The notes under the pieces were generated by a model. The model had not been told where the DNA came from. It saw only the letters and a list, made by a program, of their open reading frames with translations, and did not search any database. The position numbers were made by a program, and so were the translations under genes. This document shows positions 34,077-42,885 of a DNA stretch of 64,000 nucleotides, one piece after another. This DNA comes from Bdellovibrio sp. UBA4095 (GTDB lineage: Bacteria; Bdellovibrionota; Bdellovibrionia; Bdellovibrionales; Bdellovibrionaceae), in NCBI GenBank assembly GCA_002381805.1, contig DFXZ01000002.1, positions 1-64,000 on the forward strand, given 5' to 3'. Each line of letters begins with the position of its first letter. Within the stretch, counting starts at the first letter, position 1.

Positions 34077-35028
34077 TCCCAAATTCATTTCTTAGAATAC
34101 TAGAGGCCTCTGGATTCTTTTTATCCAGCAGAAGCGTTTCTTTTAATTTCAGCTCGCGAATATGACTGGCTCTGCGATGTAGGGGGATGCGGTCCCCTTG
34201 AACTGTGGAAAGAGCGCTATTAAAGGGTGTCTCAAGCAAGAGCCTTTCTTGATACTTGGTCTCTGTCAACTCTCTTAAGACACTTGCTGCCAAGACCTTC
34301 TGGGATGATTTGTCTGGAATGATCGCGCCCCAGATCAGCAATGCACTTTGATAAAAGACGCTTTGCCCGTCGATCTCATCTTTCAGTGAAGTTTCAAACA
34401 CAGCATCAGAGTTCTTCGTTTGTCCTATTTGATCCAGTGGCATGGGAATGATTTTTTTGCCTTGAATTTGTGAAAGAAGATTTTTTTCTTTCCAGAAAGT
34501 AAAATGCTTTAAGAGAAGGTCCTCATCAGCAATTAAATACAGCGGATTTTGATCCTTTGTGCTTAGAAACTTTTGGAAATCAGCTGTCTGTAGACTGGTC
34601 TTTATCCAGTACAGGGGCATAAAATGGGGCGTCTGTGCAGAGCTTGCAGAGATAAAATCAGAGGCCGCGCGATTGTAAAAATAGGTCCTGGCGCTATCCA
34701 GAGGAGTAACTAACTTTTGGTGTATCAGTGTTTCTGCCCAAAAGGATGGTAAAAGGATCAGGTCTTCAGAGGGTGTGGCGACGGTTTTGACAAGGACAGT
34801 TTCCCAGTTGCGTGTGACCGTGACAATGAATTTAACATTCAGTTCTTCTTCGATTTCCTTTTGCAGGCTCTCTGGAAAAAGAATTTCATCTGTTAGTAGA
34901 ATTCTAACCTGTTGAGGTTTTGAAACATAAGATCTGGGCAAGCCTTGCGGCAAGATTCCGTGAAGGAATCCCGCCGTCATGCAAATACCGAAAAAAATAA
35001 ACCAAAGAAGAAATTCCCGGAGCTTCAT
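34066..35028 (-). CDS. secreted or anchored solute-binding-like protein
   Basis: A 320-residue protein with an N-terminal hydrophobic anchor or signal (LREFLLWFIFFGICMTAGFLHG). The body has alternating alpha/beta segments with VRILLTDEILF and DLILLPSFWAE, which resemble family-1/8 extracellular solute-binding proteins, but I am not certain of the family. It lies 30 bases downstream of nrdB in the same direction, so it may be carried on the nrd transcript, although the link to nucleotide reduction is unclear. Confidence 0.75.
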   Translation of the reverse strand: MKLREFLLWFIFFGICMTAGFLHGILPQGLPRSYVSKPQQVRILLTDEILFPESLQKEIEEELNVKFIVTVTRNWETVLVKTVATPSEDLILLPSFWAETLIHQKLVTPLDSARTYFYNRAASDFISASSAQTPHFMPLYWIKTSLQTADFQKFLSTKDQNPLYLIADEDLLLKHFTFWKEKNLLSQIQGKKIIPMPLDQIGQTKNSDAVFETSLKDEIDGQSVFYQSALLIWGAIIPDKSSQKVLAASVLRELTETKYQERLLLETPFNSALSTVQGDRIPLHRRASHIRELKLKETLLLDKKNPEASSILRNEFGITL

Positions 35029-35058
35029 GAATTTTTACAACTCCGATCTTATCTCTTA

Positions 35059-36057
35059 TTAGAAGGTTTCGTCGAAAGAAACCGCGCCGCTGACTCCAAC
35101 TTGATAAGCCGAAACTCGTCTTTCAAAGAAGTTAGCCAATTCTTGCATATCCTGTAGCTCCATGAAAGAGAAAGGATTTTTAACATTGTAGCGAGGAGCG
35201 ATGTTCAAAGCTTCAAGTCGCTGGTCCGCACAATACTCAAGATATTGTCTCATGTCTTTAGGAGATAGACCAGCTACGCCCAATTGAAGGACGTCATTGG
35301 CAAATTCCATTTCGCACTCGATGGCATCTTCCAACATCTGGGTGACCATGTCTTCCATCTGCTGATTGAAAAGCTCTGGCTCTTCTTTACGTGCAGTTTT
35401 GATAACTTCAAAAGCGAAAGTCATGTGCATGGATTCATCTCTGAAGACCCAGTTTGTGCCAGTTGCCAGACCCGCCAAAAGACCTTTTGAACGCAGGAAG
35501 TAAACATAAGCAAAGGCTGCATAGAAGAAGAGACCTTCCACGCAAGCTGCGAAACAAATTAGATTCATCAAGAAGCGACGGCGGTCTTCGATAGTTCGCA
35601 AGTTTTCCAAAGTATTGATGGAATCAATCCACTTAAAGCAAAAGTCTGCTTTTTTCTTGATAGAAGGAATGTTGTCAACAGCTGAGAAAGCTTCCGCTCT
35701 CTCGTCTGGATTTGGGATGTAAGTATCCAAAAGCGTCAGATAGAACTGAACGTGCAAAGCCTCTTCATATAGCTGTCGAGACAAATACATGCGACCCTCT
35801 GGTGAGTTCACATGCTTGTAAAGATTCAATACAAGGTTGTTACCAACGATAGAATCACCGGTTGCGAAGAAAGCCACCAAGCGAGAGATCAAATGTCTCT
35901 CGGCCGGTGTCATTTTGCTATTAAGATCCACAAGGTCGGTTGAGAAGTCGACTTCGTCAACTGTCCACGTGTTCTTGATCCCGTTTTTATACATTTCGTA
36001 GAAAACGGGGTACTTCATAGGTCTTAAGGTAAGGTCAAATCCTGGATCTAAAATCAT
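35059..36057 (-). CDS. nrdB: ribonucleoside-diphosphate reductase small subunit
   Basis: Class I ribonucleotide reductase radical subunit, 332 residues. The diiron ligands are visible (ATGDSIVG Asp; EEALH Glu and His; CVEGLFF Glu; RDESMH Glu and His), and HVQFY places the radical tyrosine four residues after the ligand His, as in E. coli, so it is not the Phe-type class Ic. The C-terminus SFDETF contacts NrdA. It lies 12 bases downstream of nrdA. Deoxynucleotide supply is important when the predator replicates in prey. Confidence 0.96.
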   Translation of the reverse strand: MILDPGFDLTLRPMKYPVFYEMYKNGIKNTWTVDEVDFSTDLVDLNSKMTPAERHLISRLVAFFATGDSIVGNNLVLNLYKHVNSPEGRMYLSRQLYEEALHVQFYLTLLDTYIPNPDERAEAFSAVDNIPSIKKKADFCFKWIDSINTLENLRTIEDRRRFLMNLICFAACVEGLFFYAAFAYVYFLRSKGLLAGLATGTNWVFRDESMHMTFAFEVIKTARKEEPELFNQQMEDMVTQMLEDAIECEMEFANDVLQLGVAGLSPKDMRQYLEYCADQRLEALNIAPRYNVKNPFSFMELQDMQELANFFERRVSAYQVGVSGAVSFDETF

Positions 36058-36069
36058 AAAGTCTCCTAA

Positions 36070-38475
36070 TTACTGGCAAGCTTCGCAAGCTTCAGGGTTT
36101 TCCAAAGAGCACGCGATAACTTCTGAGTCTGTGTAAGTTTTTGCTGGAGCTGCCGTTGAAGCCATAACTTCTTCAGTCTCCTTGCTGTTTTGGGTCATCC
36201 CAACAGCAGATCCTTTCACAGTCGTTTTAGCGATTTTAGTCGCTGGTCGAGAGCGTAAGTAATAAGTTGTTTTAATGCCTCTCTTCCAAGCGTACATGTA
36301 CATAGAAGAAAGTTTTCCGATAGTGGGGCTTTCTTGGAACAAGTTCAAAGACTGAGCCTGGTCAATGTAGGCACCACGATCCGCCGCCATGTCGATCAAA
36401 GACTTCATCGGGATTTCCCAAACAGTGCGGTACAATTCCTTCACGCTAGGTGGGATTGCTACGATGTCTTGGATAGATCCGTCGTGCATCTTGATCTCAT
36501 TGCGCAGTTCTTCGTTCCACACGCCCATCGCCTTAAGATCTTGGACAAGATATTTGTTAATTTGCATGAACTCTCCAGAAAGAGTTTCACGCTTAAACAA
36601 GTTGGAAATCTGCGGTTCGATAGCTTCATAACAACCAACGATAGAGGCAATTGTTGCCGTCGGTGCAATCGCAATCATCAAAGAGTTGCGTAGGCCGTGT
36701 TTTTTGATCTTTGCCTTTAGAGCTTCGAAACGCTCTGGTTGAGAAGGTGTTACTCCCCAAAGATCATACTGCAGCAAGCCTTTAGCTGCTTTTGTTTGCT
36801 CAAACGCTGTGTGTGGACCATGTTTTTCAGCCAACTCACAAGATGTCAAAAGAGCATTATAATAGATCTCTTCTTGGATTCTTGCGGAGAGCTGTTTGGC
36901 TTCTTCAGAGTCAAAAGGCATTTTCAACAGGAACAACGCATCTTGCAGACCCATCACACCCAAGCCAACCGGACGCCATTTGTGGTTAGAATCCTGAGCC
37001 GTTTGGATCGGGTAGAAGTTAATATCAACAACACGGTCCAAGTACTTTACAGCTGCGCGAACAGAGCGAGCTAACTTCTCAAAGCTGAACTGACCATTTT
37101 CAACATGACGGCCCAAGTTGACGGAGCCGAGATTGCAGACAGCAGTTTCTTTATTTGAAGTTACTTCAAGAATCTCTGTGCAAAGATTAGAAAGATGAAT
37201 CACGTTGCCAGGTTCGCCGGTTTGGTTCGCCTTGTTGTTGGCAGAGTCTTTGAAAGTCATCCAGCCGTTACCTGTTTGCGCCAAAGTTTTCATCATTCGG
37301 CTGTACAGGTCACGAGCTTTGATTTGTTTTTGGAAAAGCTTCTTAGATTCAGCTTCAATGTAAGCCGCTTCGAACTCTTCACCGAAGATGTCGACGAAAT
37401 GAGGAACGACGTTAGGGTCAAACAAAGACCACATACCGTCTTGCTCTACGCGCTTCATGAACAAATCTGGAACCCAGTTTGCCAAGTTCAAGTTGTGAGC
37501 CCTTTTAGCTTCGTCACCGGTATTGTCGCGAAGTTCGAGGAACTCTTCGATATCTGCATGCCATGTTTCAAGATAGATACATGCTGCACCTTTGCGTTTA
37601 CCACCTTGGTTCACCGCTGCAACAGACGAATCCATGGTTTTAAGCCAGGGAATGATGCCATTAGAGTGGCCATTTGTTCCCTTAATCAATGAACCACGAG
37701 AGCGTACGCGAGAGTACGCAACACCGATGCCGCCGGCAAACTTAGAAAGCAGGGCAATGTCAGTGTACTTGTCATAGATAGCTCTTAAGTCATCTTCTGG
37801 GGAATCAAGAAGATAACAAGAGGACATCTGAGGACGAAGTGTGCCAGAGTTGAAAAGTGTCGGGGTTGAAGGCATGTAATCGTGAGAGGAGATCAAGCGA
37901 TAGAATTCAATAGCTTCTTCAACACTTTGAGCTAGTCCACAAGCAACTCGCATAAAGAAGTATTGTGGTGTTTCAAACACCTGGCGAGTTGTTGGATTTT
38001 TCAAAAGATAACGGTCATAAACCGTTCTTAGTCCAAAGTACTCAAAGCGATCTGTGCGGTACGGCTCGATCGCCGCGCAAAGAGCTGCTTTGTTAGCTTC
38101 GACGAAATTCAAAGTGGATTCAGAAAGAATGCCAGCCTTAAAGCCAAAAGCCACGGAATCAGCGAAAGACTCGATCTTTTGTGAACGAACTTCTTCGTCA
38201 ACGTAAGTTGAGAGAAGGCGAGCTGCCAAGCGAGAGTATTCAGGTTCTTCACCGATCAGGAGTGAAGCTGTTTGGATGCAGAGGTTATCAAGTTCTTTTG
38301 TAGAGGCACCATCATAAAGACCGCTGATTGCTTTCGTGGCTACACGTAAAGGATCTACTTGAGTTAAGTTTTGGCAGTTGCGAGTCACGCGCTCTACGAT
38401 TTTTGTGACGTCTACGGCCTCTAAAGTTCCATCTCTCTTCTTAACTCGCATGATGTGAGCTGTTGTTTCCAACAT
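36070..38475 (-). CDS. nrdA: ribonucleoside-diphosphate reductase large subunit
   Basis: Class I catalytic subunit, 801 residues. An N-terminal ATP-cone (MRVKKRDGTLEAVDVTKI) for allosteric control is present. Active-site cysteines appear in MSSCYLLDSPEDDL (substrate site), NLCTEI (radical site), and the C-terminal CxxC (EACEACQ) that reduces the site. The ATG at 38475 has GAGGGG seven bases upstream; a longer frame begins seven codons before. The 5' leader, almost 500 bases without genes, holds an NrdR-box-like palindrome. Confidence 0.96.
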   Translation of the reverse strand: MLETTAHIMRVKKRDGTLEAVDVTKIVERVTRNCQNLTQVDPLRVATKAISGLYDGASTKELDNLCIQTASLLIGEEPEYSRLAARLLSTYVDEEVRSQKIESFADSVAFGFKAGILSESTLNFVEANKAALCAAIEPYRTDRFEYFGLRTVYDRYLLKNPTTRQVFETPQYFFMRVACGLAQSVEEAIEFYRLISSHDYMPSTPTLFNSGTLRPQMSSCYLLDSPEDDLRAIYDKYTDIALLSKFAGGIGVAYSRVRSRGSLIKGTNGHSNGIIPWLKTMDSSVAAVNQGGKRKGAACIYLETWHADIEEFLELRDNTGDEAKRAHNLNLANWVPDLFMKRVEQDGMWSLFDPNVVPHFVDIFGEEFEAAYIEAESKKLFQKQIKARDLYSRMMKTLAQTGNGWMTFKDSANNKANQTGEPGNVIHLSNLCTEILEVTSNKETAVCNLGSVNLGRHVENGQFSFEKLARSVRAAVKYLDRVVDINFYPIQTAQDSNHKWRPVGLGVMGLQDALFLLKMPFDSEEAKQLSARIQEEIYYNALLTSCELAEKHGPHTAFEQTKAAKGLLQYDLWGVTPSQPERFEALKAKIKKHGLRNSLMIAIAPTATIASIVGCYEAIEPQISNLFKRETLSGEFMQINKYLVQDLKAMGVWNEELRNEIKMHDGSIQDIVAIPPSVKELYRTVWEIPMKSLIDMAADRGAYIDQAQSLNLFQESPTIGKLSSMYMYAWKRGIKTTYYLRSRPATKIAKTTVKGSAVGMTQNSKETEEVMASTAAPAKTYTDSEVIACSLENPEACEACQ

Positions 38476-38960
38476 GATGTCATCCCCTCTGCCCAAATTC
38501 CATTAGGGCAAAAAAATCCCCGGCCGAATTAACACCCCTCGTGATAACTCAGTCCGTGGCTGAATATAAAAATATGTATATGATTGGAGACTGATGCTGC
38601 TAATTCTTAGCTGTTGGTCCTGCAACCTCCCTGGGATTGAACCCCTATATCTAGGGGGTATCTTTAGGTGCCTCGTCAATAAGGCGGGTCTCGGTCTCAT
38701 TTCAACTTTGAAAGGATTTCGAATAAGTTGCAACAATATTTTTTGCTTTAACGCAGAACTTTTTGTGACGTTGCCCATCAATTAGGCAGAATTTGTGATG
38801 TTCTTGACTTGGAAAACTGCAAATAAAAATAGCATGGGCGATGGGTTTTCCCTCGCAAAACTAAAGTCCAGCCAAAGAGGTCTGTCCTGCGCTGTTTTAA
38901 ACAGGAATTTTCCTGTCGCGATCTTACGCAATCTTAAATTGCTCAAAAACCCAGCGATTC
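38476..38960 (-). other. long nrdA leader/intergenic region
   Basis: About 485 bases with no convincing gene on either strand. It holds the NrdR-like palindrome (38642-38657), a TTGACG -35-like hexamer reading towards nrdA near 38680, a 7-bp inverted repeat ACAGGAA/TTCCTGT (38901-38916), and two TTTGTGA repeats near 38760-38800. I looked for tmRNA, tRNA and 6S-like features and saw none that fit. Confidence 0.6.
38642..38657 (-). promoter_or_regulatory. NrdR-box-like palindrome
   Basis: CCCCTATATCTAGGGG is a 6-bp inverted repeat whose core CTATATCTAG matches nine of ten positions of the NrdR consensus (CWATATATWG). It lies about 170 bases before the nrdA start, beside a TTGACG hexamer, as expected for a repressor site overlapping a promoter. 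NrdR sites usually occur in pairs; a second copy at the usual spacing was not found. Confidence 0.4.
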
Positions 38961-39374
38961 CTAGCGGCTCTGTGGACGAGTTTTTTCCCTGTGACCGCGG
39001 CGAGCAAGATACTGATCTGTCTTCATTTCGACTTCTTCAATACCACCGGGTGTGTGTTTAAAGGAGGCACCTAATTCAGTCCTAGGGCTGTCTTCAGTTC
39101 CTTGGTTCTGCAACCCGCGAATAGATGTATCCATCGCGTCGGCGGCTCGATCCATTTGCTCTTTAACGTCAATTTCACCTTGAATAAAGTCATCGGGTTC
39201 TTCTTCAAGGCTGTCCAGCGTGCGACTGCGCGCACCCATGTTCTCGTCAGGGATGCCTTGCGCAGACTGATCTTGGTCAGTCACGATATTGGACTCATCT
39301 CTTTCATTTTCGCTGGCTTCGGCACCTGAAGTTCGTGTAAAGCCGGGCATTGTATAGTCGGGTTCCGCAGTCAT
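38961..39374 (-). CDS. acidic disordered hypothetical protein
   Basis: A 137-residue hydrophilic protein, rich in Glu/Asp/Thr/Ser with no hydrophobic core, so probably largely disordered. The segment IDVKEQMDRAADAMDTSIRGL (abridged) may be one amphipathic helix. No family recognised. The ATG at 39374 follows GGGAGGCTGAT. It lies between the radical SAM gene upstream and the nrdA leader, both in the same direction. Confidence 0.7.
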   Translation of the reverse strand: MTAEPDYTMPGFTRTSGAEASENERDESNIVTDQDQSAQGIPDENMGARSRTLDSLEEEPDDFIQGEIDVKEQMDRAADAMDTSIRGLQNQGTEDSPRTELGASFKHTPGGIEEVEMKTDQYLARRGHREKTRPQSR

Positions 39375-39470
39375 ATCAGCCTCCCTGTCTAAAACTTCAT
39401 TGGCTTTTATTTTACAGCCAAAACAGCTGACCGAGGGTGAAGAAACAACCTAATTGTGACAAGACACAAA

Positions 39471-40472
39471 CTAAATAGGGAGATGAGGAACTGAGCGAGC
39501 CAAAAGTTTTTTCCTGAGTTCGATTTCTTGCTCTTCTAACGGAGAATAATTCTGCGATTGATAAGACTTGTTGGCTCTTAAGCTATCAATAATGAACTGA
39601 TGAGTGCCCATTTTGTTTTTCGTCCATTCAGGAGCAATGAGCTCATCCCAGCGCGAAGAATAAGCTGCCAAGCGATGCAGAGCAATTCGCGGAGTCAGGT
39701 GCTGTAGGAACAGTTCCACGCGTCGGGCATAGGTTTCTCGATCTATGGGAATGAACTCGCCGCGCTGATACATTTCTTCAAGAGGTGTGTTTTTAAGAAC
39801 ATGCAAATTGTGAAGTTTCACATTTGTGATAGGCAAGGTGTTCACAATTTTGGCGGTTTCGACAATGTGATCGTCTGTTTCGCCGGGATTTCCAAATATC
39901 AGATGAATGCCTAAATCTACTTTCGTCGCTTGAGTGATCTTTTGAATAGCAGCGATTGAAGCTTCTGCTGTGTGGCCTCGGCGCATAAACTCCAGTTGGT
40001 CATCAAAGAAACTCTGAACGCCCAGCTCGACCGCAACGAACGACTTTTCATGATATTCCTGCCATAGGCTTAATACGGCCGGCGACAAGCAGTCGGGACG
40101 AGTTCCCAACGTGAAGCCCTTGACCCAAGGATAACTTAGCGCAATGTCGAAATTGTTGCGAAGGGCAGAGACTTTTGTGAAGGTGTTGGTATAGGCCTGA
40201 AAATAGATCAGGAAAGCCTTCGCCTTGTACTTGGCACTGATGTGCTCATGATACTTTTCAATTTGCGAGCGAAGTTCCATACTAAGGCTCTCGGCGTTGG
40301 CAGCAGATCCCCAGACATCGCAGAACACACAAGTCTGCATGCCTTTTAAGCCCCTGCGATTAGGACAATCATCAACAACGGAGACCGGCACCTTATAAAC
40401 CTTTTCACCAAAGAGTCTATTGTAGTGCTCACTGATTGTGTGATAGGGAAGTCCCAGCCAACCTTTTTCCAT
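39471..40472 (-). CDS. radical SAM protein, TIGR01212/YhcC family
   Basis: Radical SAM enzyme of 333 residues. The 4Fe-4S cysteines are in CPNRRG...TCVFCD, the spaced form seen in the YhcC family, with HLIFGNPGETDDH further on. The reaction and substrate of YhcC are unknown. It is cytosolic. It lies divergently from the MnmC-type methyltransferase, with only 37 bases between the two start codons. This co-location with a tRNA-modification gene may hint at a related role, which is speculative. Confidence 0.92.
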   Translation of the reverse strand: MEKGWLGLPYHTISEHYNRLFGEKVYKVPVSVVDDCPNRRGLKGMQTCVFCDVWGSAANAESLSMELRSQIEKYHEHISAKYKAKAFLIYFQAYTNTFTKVSALRNNFDIALSYPWVKGFTLGTRPDCLSPAVLSLWQEYHEKSFVAVELGVQSFFDDQLEFMRRGHTAEASIAAIQKITQATKVDLGIHLIFGNPGETDDHIVETAKIVNTLPITNVKLHNLHVLKNTPLEEMYQRGEFIPIDRETYARRVELFLQHLTPRIALHRLAAYSSRWDELIAPEWTKNKMGTHQFIIDSLRANKSYQSQNYSPLEEQEIELRKKLLARSVPHLPI

Positions 40473-40509
40473 GGGCTACTTATAAATTTCTTTTGCGGGA
40501 AGTCAACGA

Positions 40510-41283
40510 ATGAAATCTTGGCGTGAGATAGGTTTTGAAATCGAAATGACCGGTGATGGCAGTCCAAGTTTGCGCATGCTCCAGCCGGTTGCACCTGATC
40601 GTGATAAAGGCGAATCCATGCATCATTCAGGTGGGGCTTGTGCTGAAACAAATCTAATTTATGGTCTGCCGATTCGAGAAACCCTTGAGAAAATTTCACG
40701 ACCGCATTTTCTGATCGTCGGATTGGGACTGGGGTACATCGAGCTGGTTATCGCACGCGAAGCGCTTCGTAGGGGTCTGAAGCCACAGGATATTGCTCAA
40801 ATTACCAGTTTTGAAAGCGTGCCGGAGCTGCGCGAATATTTTCATCTCTGGCTGAGCAACTCAGTTGATGAACTCTCGGCAGAAGTTGTTGATGCCTATG
40901 ACACTGTTTTGAAGTTTATTCTGCAGGACCTGCAAATTTCACCTCAAACGATAAAGGATTTTCTTCTATATCATTTTCCAGTAAGTGAGAAAATTCAGGC
41001 TGCTTTAACTGAGCAAATCGAATTCAAACCTCAATACCATTGTTTTTTGTATGATGCATTTAGCTCAAAAACTTCTCCACATCTCTGGGACGAAGAGTTT
41101 TTAAGAACGTTTCTTGGTAGAGCATCTGCTGAATCCTGTCAACTGAGCACCTATGCCTGCAAAGCAAGTCTAAAGAGGGCTCTTGTAAATCAAGGATTTG
41201 AAGTGATTGTGCGCGAAGGATTCCAAGGAAAACGCAACTCCACATTAGGAGTGCGCGGCCTTTTTACATCGCAAACTTCTTAA
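40510..41283 (+). CDS. MnmC-type SAM methyltransferase (MnmD-like, stand-alone)
   Basis: A 257-residue methyltransferase resembling the N-terminal domain of MnmC, which makes mnm5s2U in tRNA wobble position. The family marks FLYDAFSSKTSPHLWDEEFL and LSTYACKASLKRALVNQGFEV correspond to the DGFSPxxNPxxW and TFxSAGxVRxxLxxAGF motifs of MnmC. SAM-binding IVGLGLGYIELVI is near residue 70. The FAD-dependent MnmC(o) domain is absent, giving a free-standing enzyme as in MnmD. It overlaps the convergent PilZ gene by 20 bases. Confidence 0.8.
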   Translation: MKSWREIGFEIEMTGDGSPSLRMLQPVAPDRDKGESMHHSGGACAETNLIYGLPIRETLEKISRPHFLIVGLGLGYIELVIAREALRRGLKPQDIAQITSFESVPELREYFHLWLSNSVDELSAEVVDAYDTVLKFILQDLQISPQTIKDFLLYHFPVSEKIQAALTEQIEFKPQYHCFLYDAFSSKTSPHLWDEEFLRTFLGRASAESCQLSTYACKASLKRALVNQGFEVIVREGFQGKRNSTLGVRGLFTSQTS

Positions 41284-41944
41284 CATATTCGATGATTGAA
41301 CTTTTGAATTCATCCGCCAGATTAACGAACTTAATTCCAGCATATCCATCAGTTCCCACGTAAACAACTTCACAGGTGCAGTGAATAGTGGAGTACAGAT
41401 TCTGGCTATTTAAAACCGCTGGAAAACGATCGCCAATATCCAAATTTTTTGCATCGTTAATACCCAGTCCACCTTCGCTAATCGAGATCACACGAGCTGT
41501 AAAATCTCCCCGCGGTCCTTCGCAGGTGAGAGTGCCGACGATCGGCACGCGAGGATGAGAGCGTCTGCTAACGCCGAGATCATCGACAAGATTTTGATAG
41601 GCATAGATTTCTTTCCAATCTTTCCCTTGGTTGGTTGAAATCTCCACTTCTGACAAATCATTAAGGCCTTTTAAGTAGCTGATAAGATCATTATAGCGTT
41701 GTGGTTTGCTTTCTTCTTTAGAGATGCGCACATACCACAAGCTGTCGGGGTCGTGTCTTAGAGCAGGGGCTTCTGGTGCATCCTTAAGAAGTTCTCGCCA
41801 CTTTACTGGCGATAGCCACTCGCTCTGGCCTTTACCCCAGATCAGAGGCTCTTTCTTGCCCGTAGATTCTGACTGTACCTCTTCGAACGAGAAGGGACCG
41901 GTGACTTGACCTTCACTCAGAATAAACCATATTTTTAGGCTCAC
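41264..41944 (-). CDS. GYF and PilZ domain protein
   Basis: A 226-residue cytosolic protein. Two GYF-like repeats (IWFILSEGQVTGPFSFEEV; LWYVRISKEESKPQRYNDL) precede a C-terminal PilZ domain. The PilZ c-di-GMP motif is RRSHPR (RxxxR) followed by ISISEGGLG. The second motif lacks the usual Asp/Asn before xSxxG, so binding may be altered. GYF domains bind proline-rich peptides, so the protein may be a c-di-GMP-controlled adaptor (inference). The GTG at 41944 has AGGAG nine bases upstream. A cNMP-EAL protein and c-di-GMP biology elsewhere fit. Confidence 0.85.
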   Translation of the reverse strand: MSLKIWFILSEGQVTGPFSFEEVQSESTGKKEPLIWGKGQSEWLSPVKWRELLKDAPEAPALRHDPDSLWYVRISKEESKPQRYNDLISYLKGLNDLSEVEISTNQGKDWKEIYAYQNLVDDLGVSRRSHPRVPIVGTLTCEGPRGDFTARVISISEGGLGINDAKNLDIGDRFPAVLNSQNLYSTIHCTCEVVYVGTDGYAGIKFVNLADEFKSSIIEYVKKFAM

Positions 41945-42024
41945 GCAGGGGCACTCCTTGTTGAGATGTCTATTGTGTTTTATTACAGCGAAGGGTATAT
42001 GACTTTGTCTAGGAGAAAGCGTTT

Positions 42025-42606
42025 ATGAAACACATTATTGCCGGAACGGATCGACCAGGTTCGAATACTCTTAAAATCGCAAAGTATGTGCAAAGCCTTT
42101 ACAAGGGGCTAGGTGAAGAAGTTGAGATCATCGATCTGCATGAAATGAAGGCGCATTTTCACGCGGGCCTGCAATACGGCAATCAAAGTGCAGAGATGAA
42201 ACCCTATCTTGATAAAGTCGTTGGAAGCGATGGATTGATCGTAATTTGTCCCGAATACAACGGCTCCATGCCCGGGGTGTTAAAGTACTTCATTGATCAT
42301 ATGAAATTTCCAGAGTCCTTTGAGTTTCGTCCTGTCAGTTTTATAGGTTTGGGTGGACTTTTTGGTGGCCTCCGTCCCGTCGAGCATCTCCAGCAGGTGT
42401 TTGGCTACAGAAATGCATTTATCTATCCAGAGCGAGTTTTTATAATGAATGTCCATCGGACCTTATCCCCAGAGGGTCAAGTGCAGGATGAGCTCGTCGA
42501 TAAATTGCTTAAACAGCAAGCAGCTGGATTTCAAAAGTTTACCAAGGCACTGAGTGCTGCAAACCTTGATGCAAACGCTATTATTGCGAAGAAGATGCAG
42601 GGTTAG
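42025..42606 (+). CDS. NADPH-dependent FMN reductase
   Basis: Flavodoxin-like reductase of 193 residues of the ArsH/azoreductase-type superfamily. GTDRPGSNT is the FMN-phosphate loop and CPEYNGSMPGVLKYFIDHM is the characteristic PEYN motif. It would reduce FMN or quinone-like compounds with NADPH in the cytosol. The natural substrate is unknown. Its 3' end overlaps a minus-strand 45-codon ORF by 26 bases. Confidence 0.9.
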   Translation: MKHIIAGTDRPGSNTLKIAKYVQSLYKGLGEEVEIIDLHEMKAHFHAGLQYGNQSAEMKPYLDKVVGSDGLIVICPEYNGSMPGVLKYFIDHMKFPESFEFRPVSFIGLGGLFGGLRPVEHLQQVFGYRNAFIYPERVFIMNVHRTLSPEGQVQDELVDKLLKQQAAGFQKFTKALSAANLDANAIIAKKMQG

Positions 42607-42718
42607 GAGACAGAGATTTGTTCATCGCAGGACTGTTAAGGTGTATCTCGAAAGCCAACAGTCCAAAGAGCAACAGAACTGCCAAAAGCCATTTTGATCG
42701 CATAAAAGTCTGAAACAT
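42581..42718 (-). CDS. small single-pass membrane protein, 45 residues
   Basis: An ORF of 45 residues with an ATG at 42718 and a GGTGAGG about ten bases upstream. The protein starts MFQTFMRSKW, then has a 14-residue hydrophobic core (LLAVLLLFGLLAFE) and a hydrophilic tail ending SSSQ. This is the layout of a small bitopic membrane protein or a short signal peptide plus tail. Homologues are not known to me. It converges on and overlaps the FMN reductase 3' end by 26 bases. Confidence 0.45.
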   Translation of the reverse strand: MFQTFMRSKWLLAVLLLFGLLAFEIHLNSPAMNKSLSPNPASSSQ

Positions 42719-42885
42719 AAGCTTTAAACCTCACCTTGTTTTATTTTCGATGAGTTTTCTGAATAAAGGCAACTGAAGACGCCGTAATGAGCTGCCCCGC
42801 ATCATTTCGATCGTAGATAGAGCTGACAAGGTCAGGGTCCTCTTTTAGGCTAGGACTATCCGAAATAAATCAAGGGAGACGATCC

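Noticed and set aside
38590..38660. tRNA- or tmRNA-like motif GGGGTTCAATCCCA on the minus strand
   Set aside because: The T-stem does not pair around a 7-base loop, the acceptor end does not fit, and no tag-coding or matching 5' end was found.
38795..39061. 88-codon plus-strand ORF
   Set aside because: No ribosome-binding site, odd composition, and it runs antisense into the more plausible 38961-39374 gene.
42607..42885. Riboswitch (c-di-AMP type) before kup
   Set aside because: No convincing match to the conserved core sequence was seen by eye; a covariance search would be needed.
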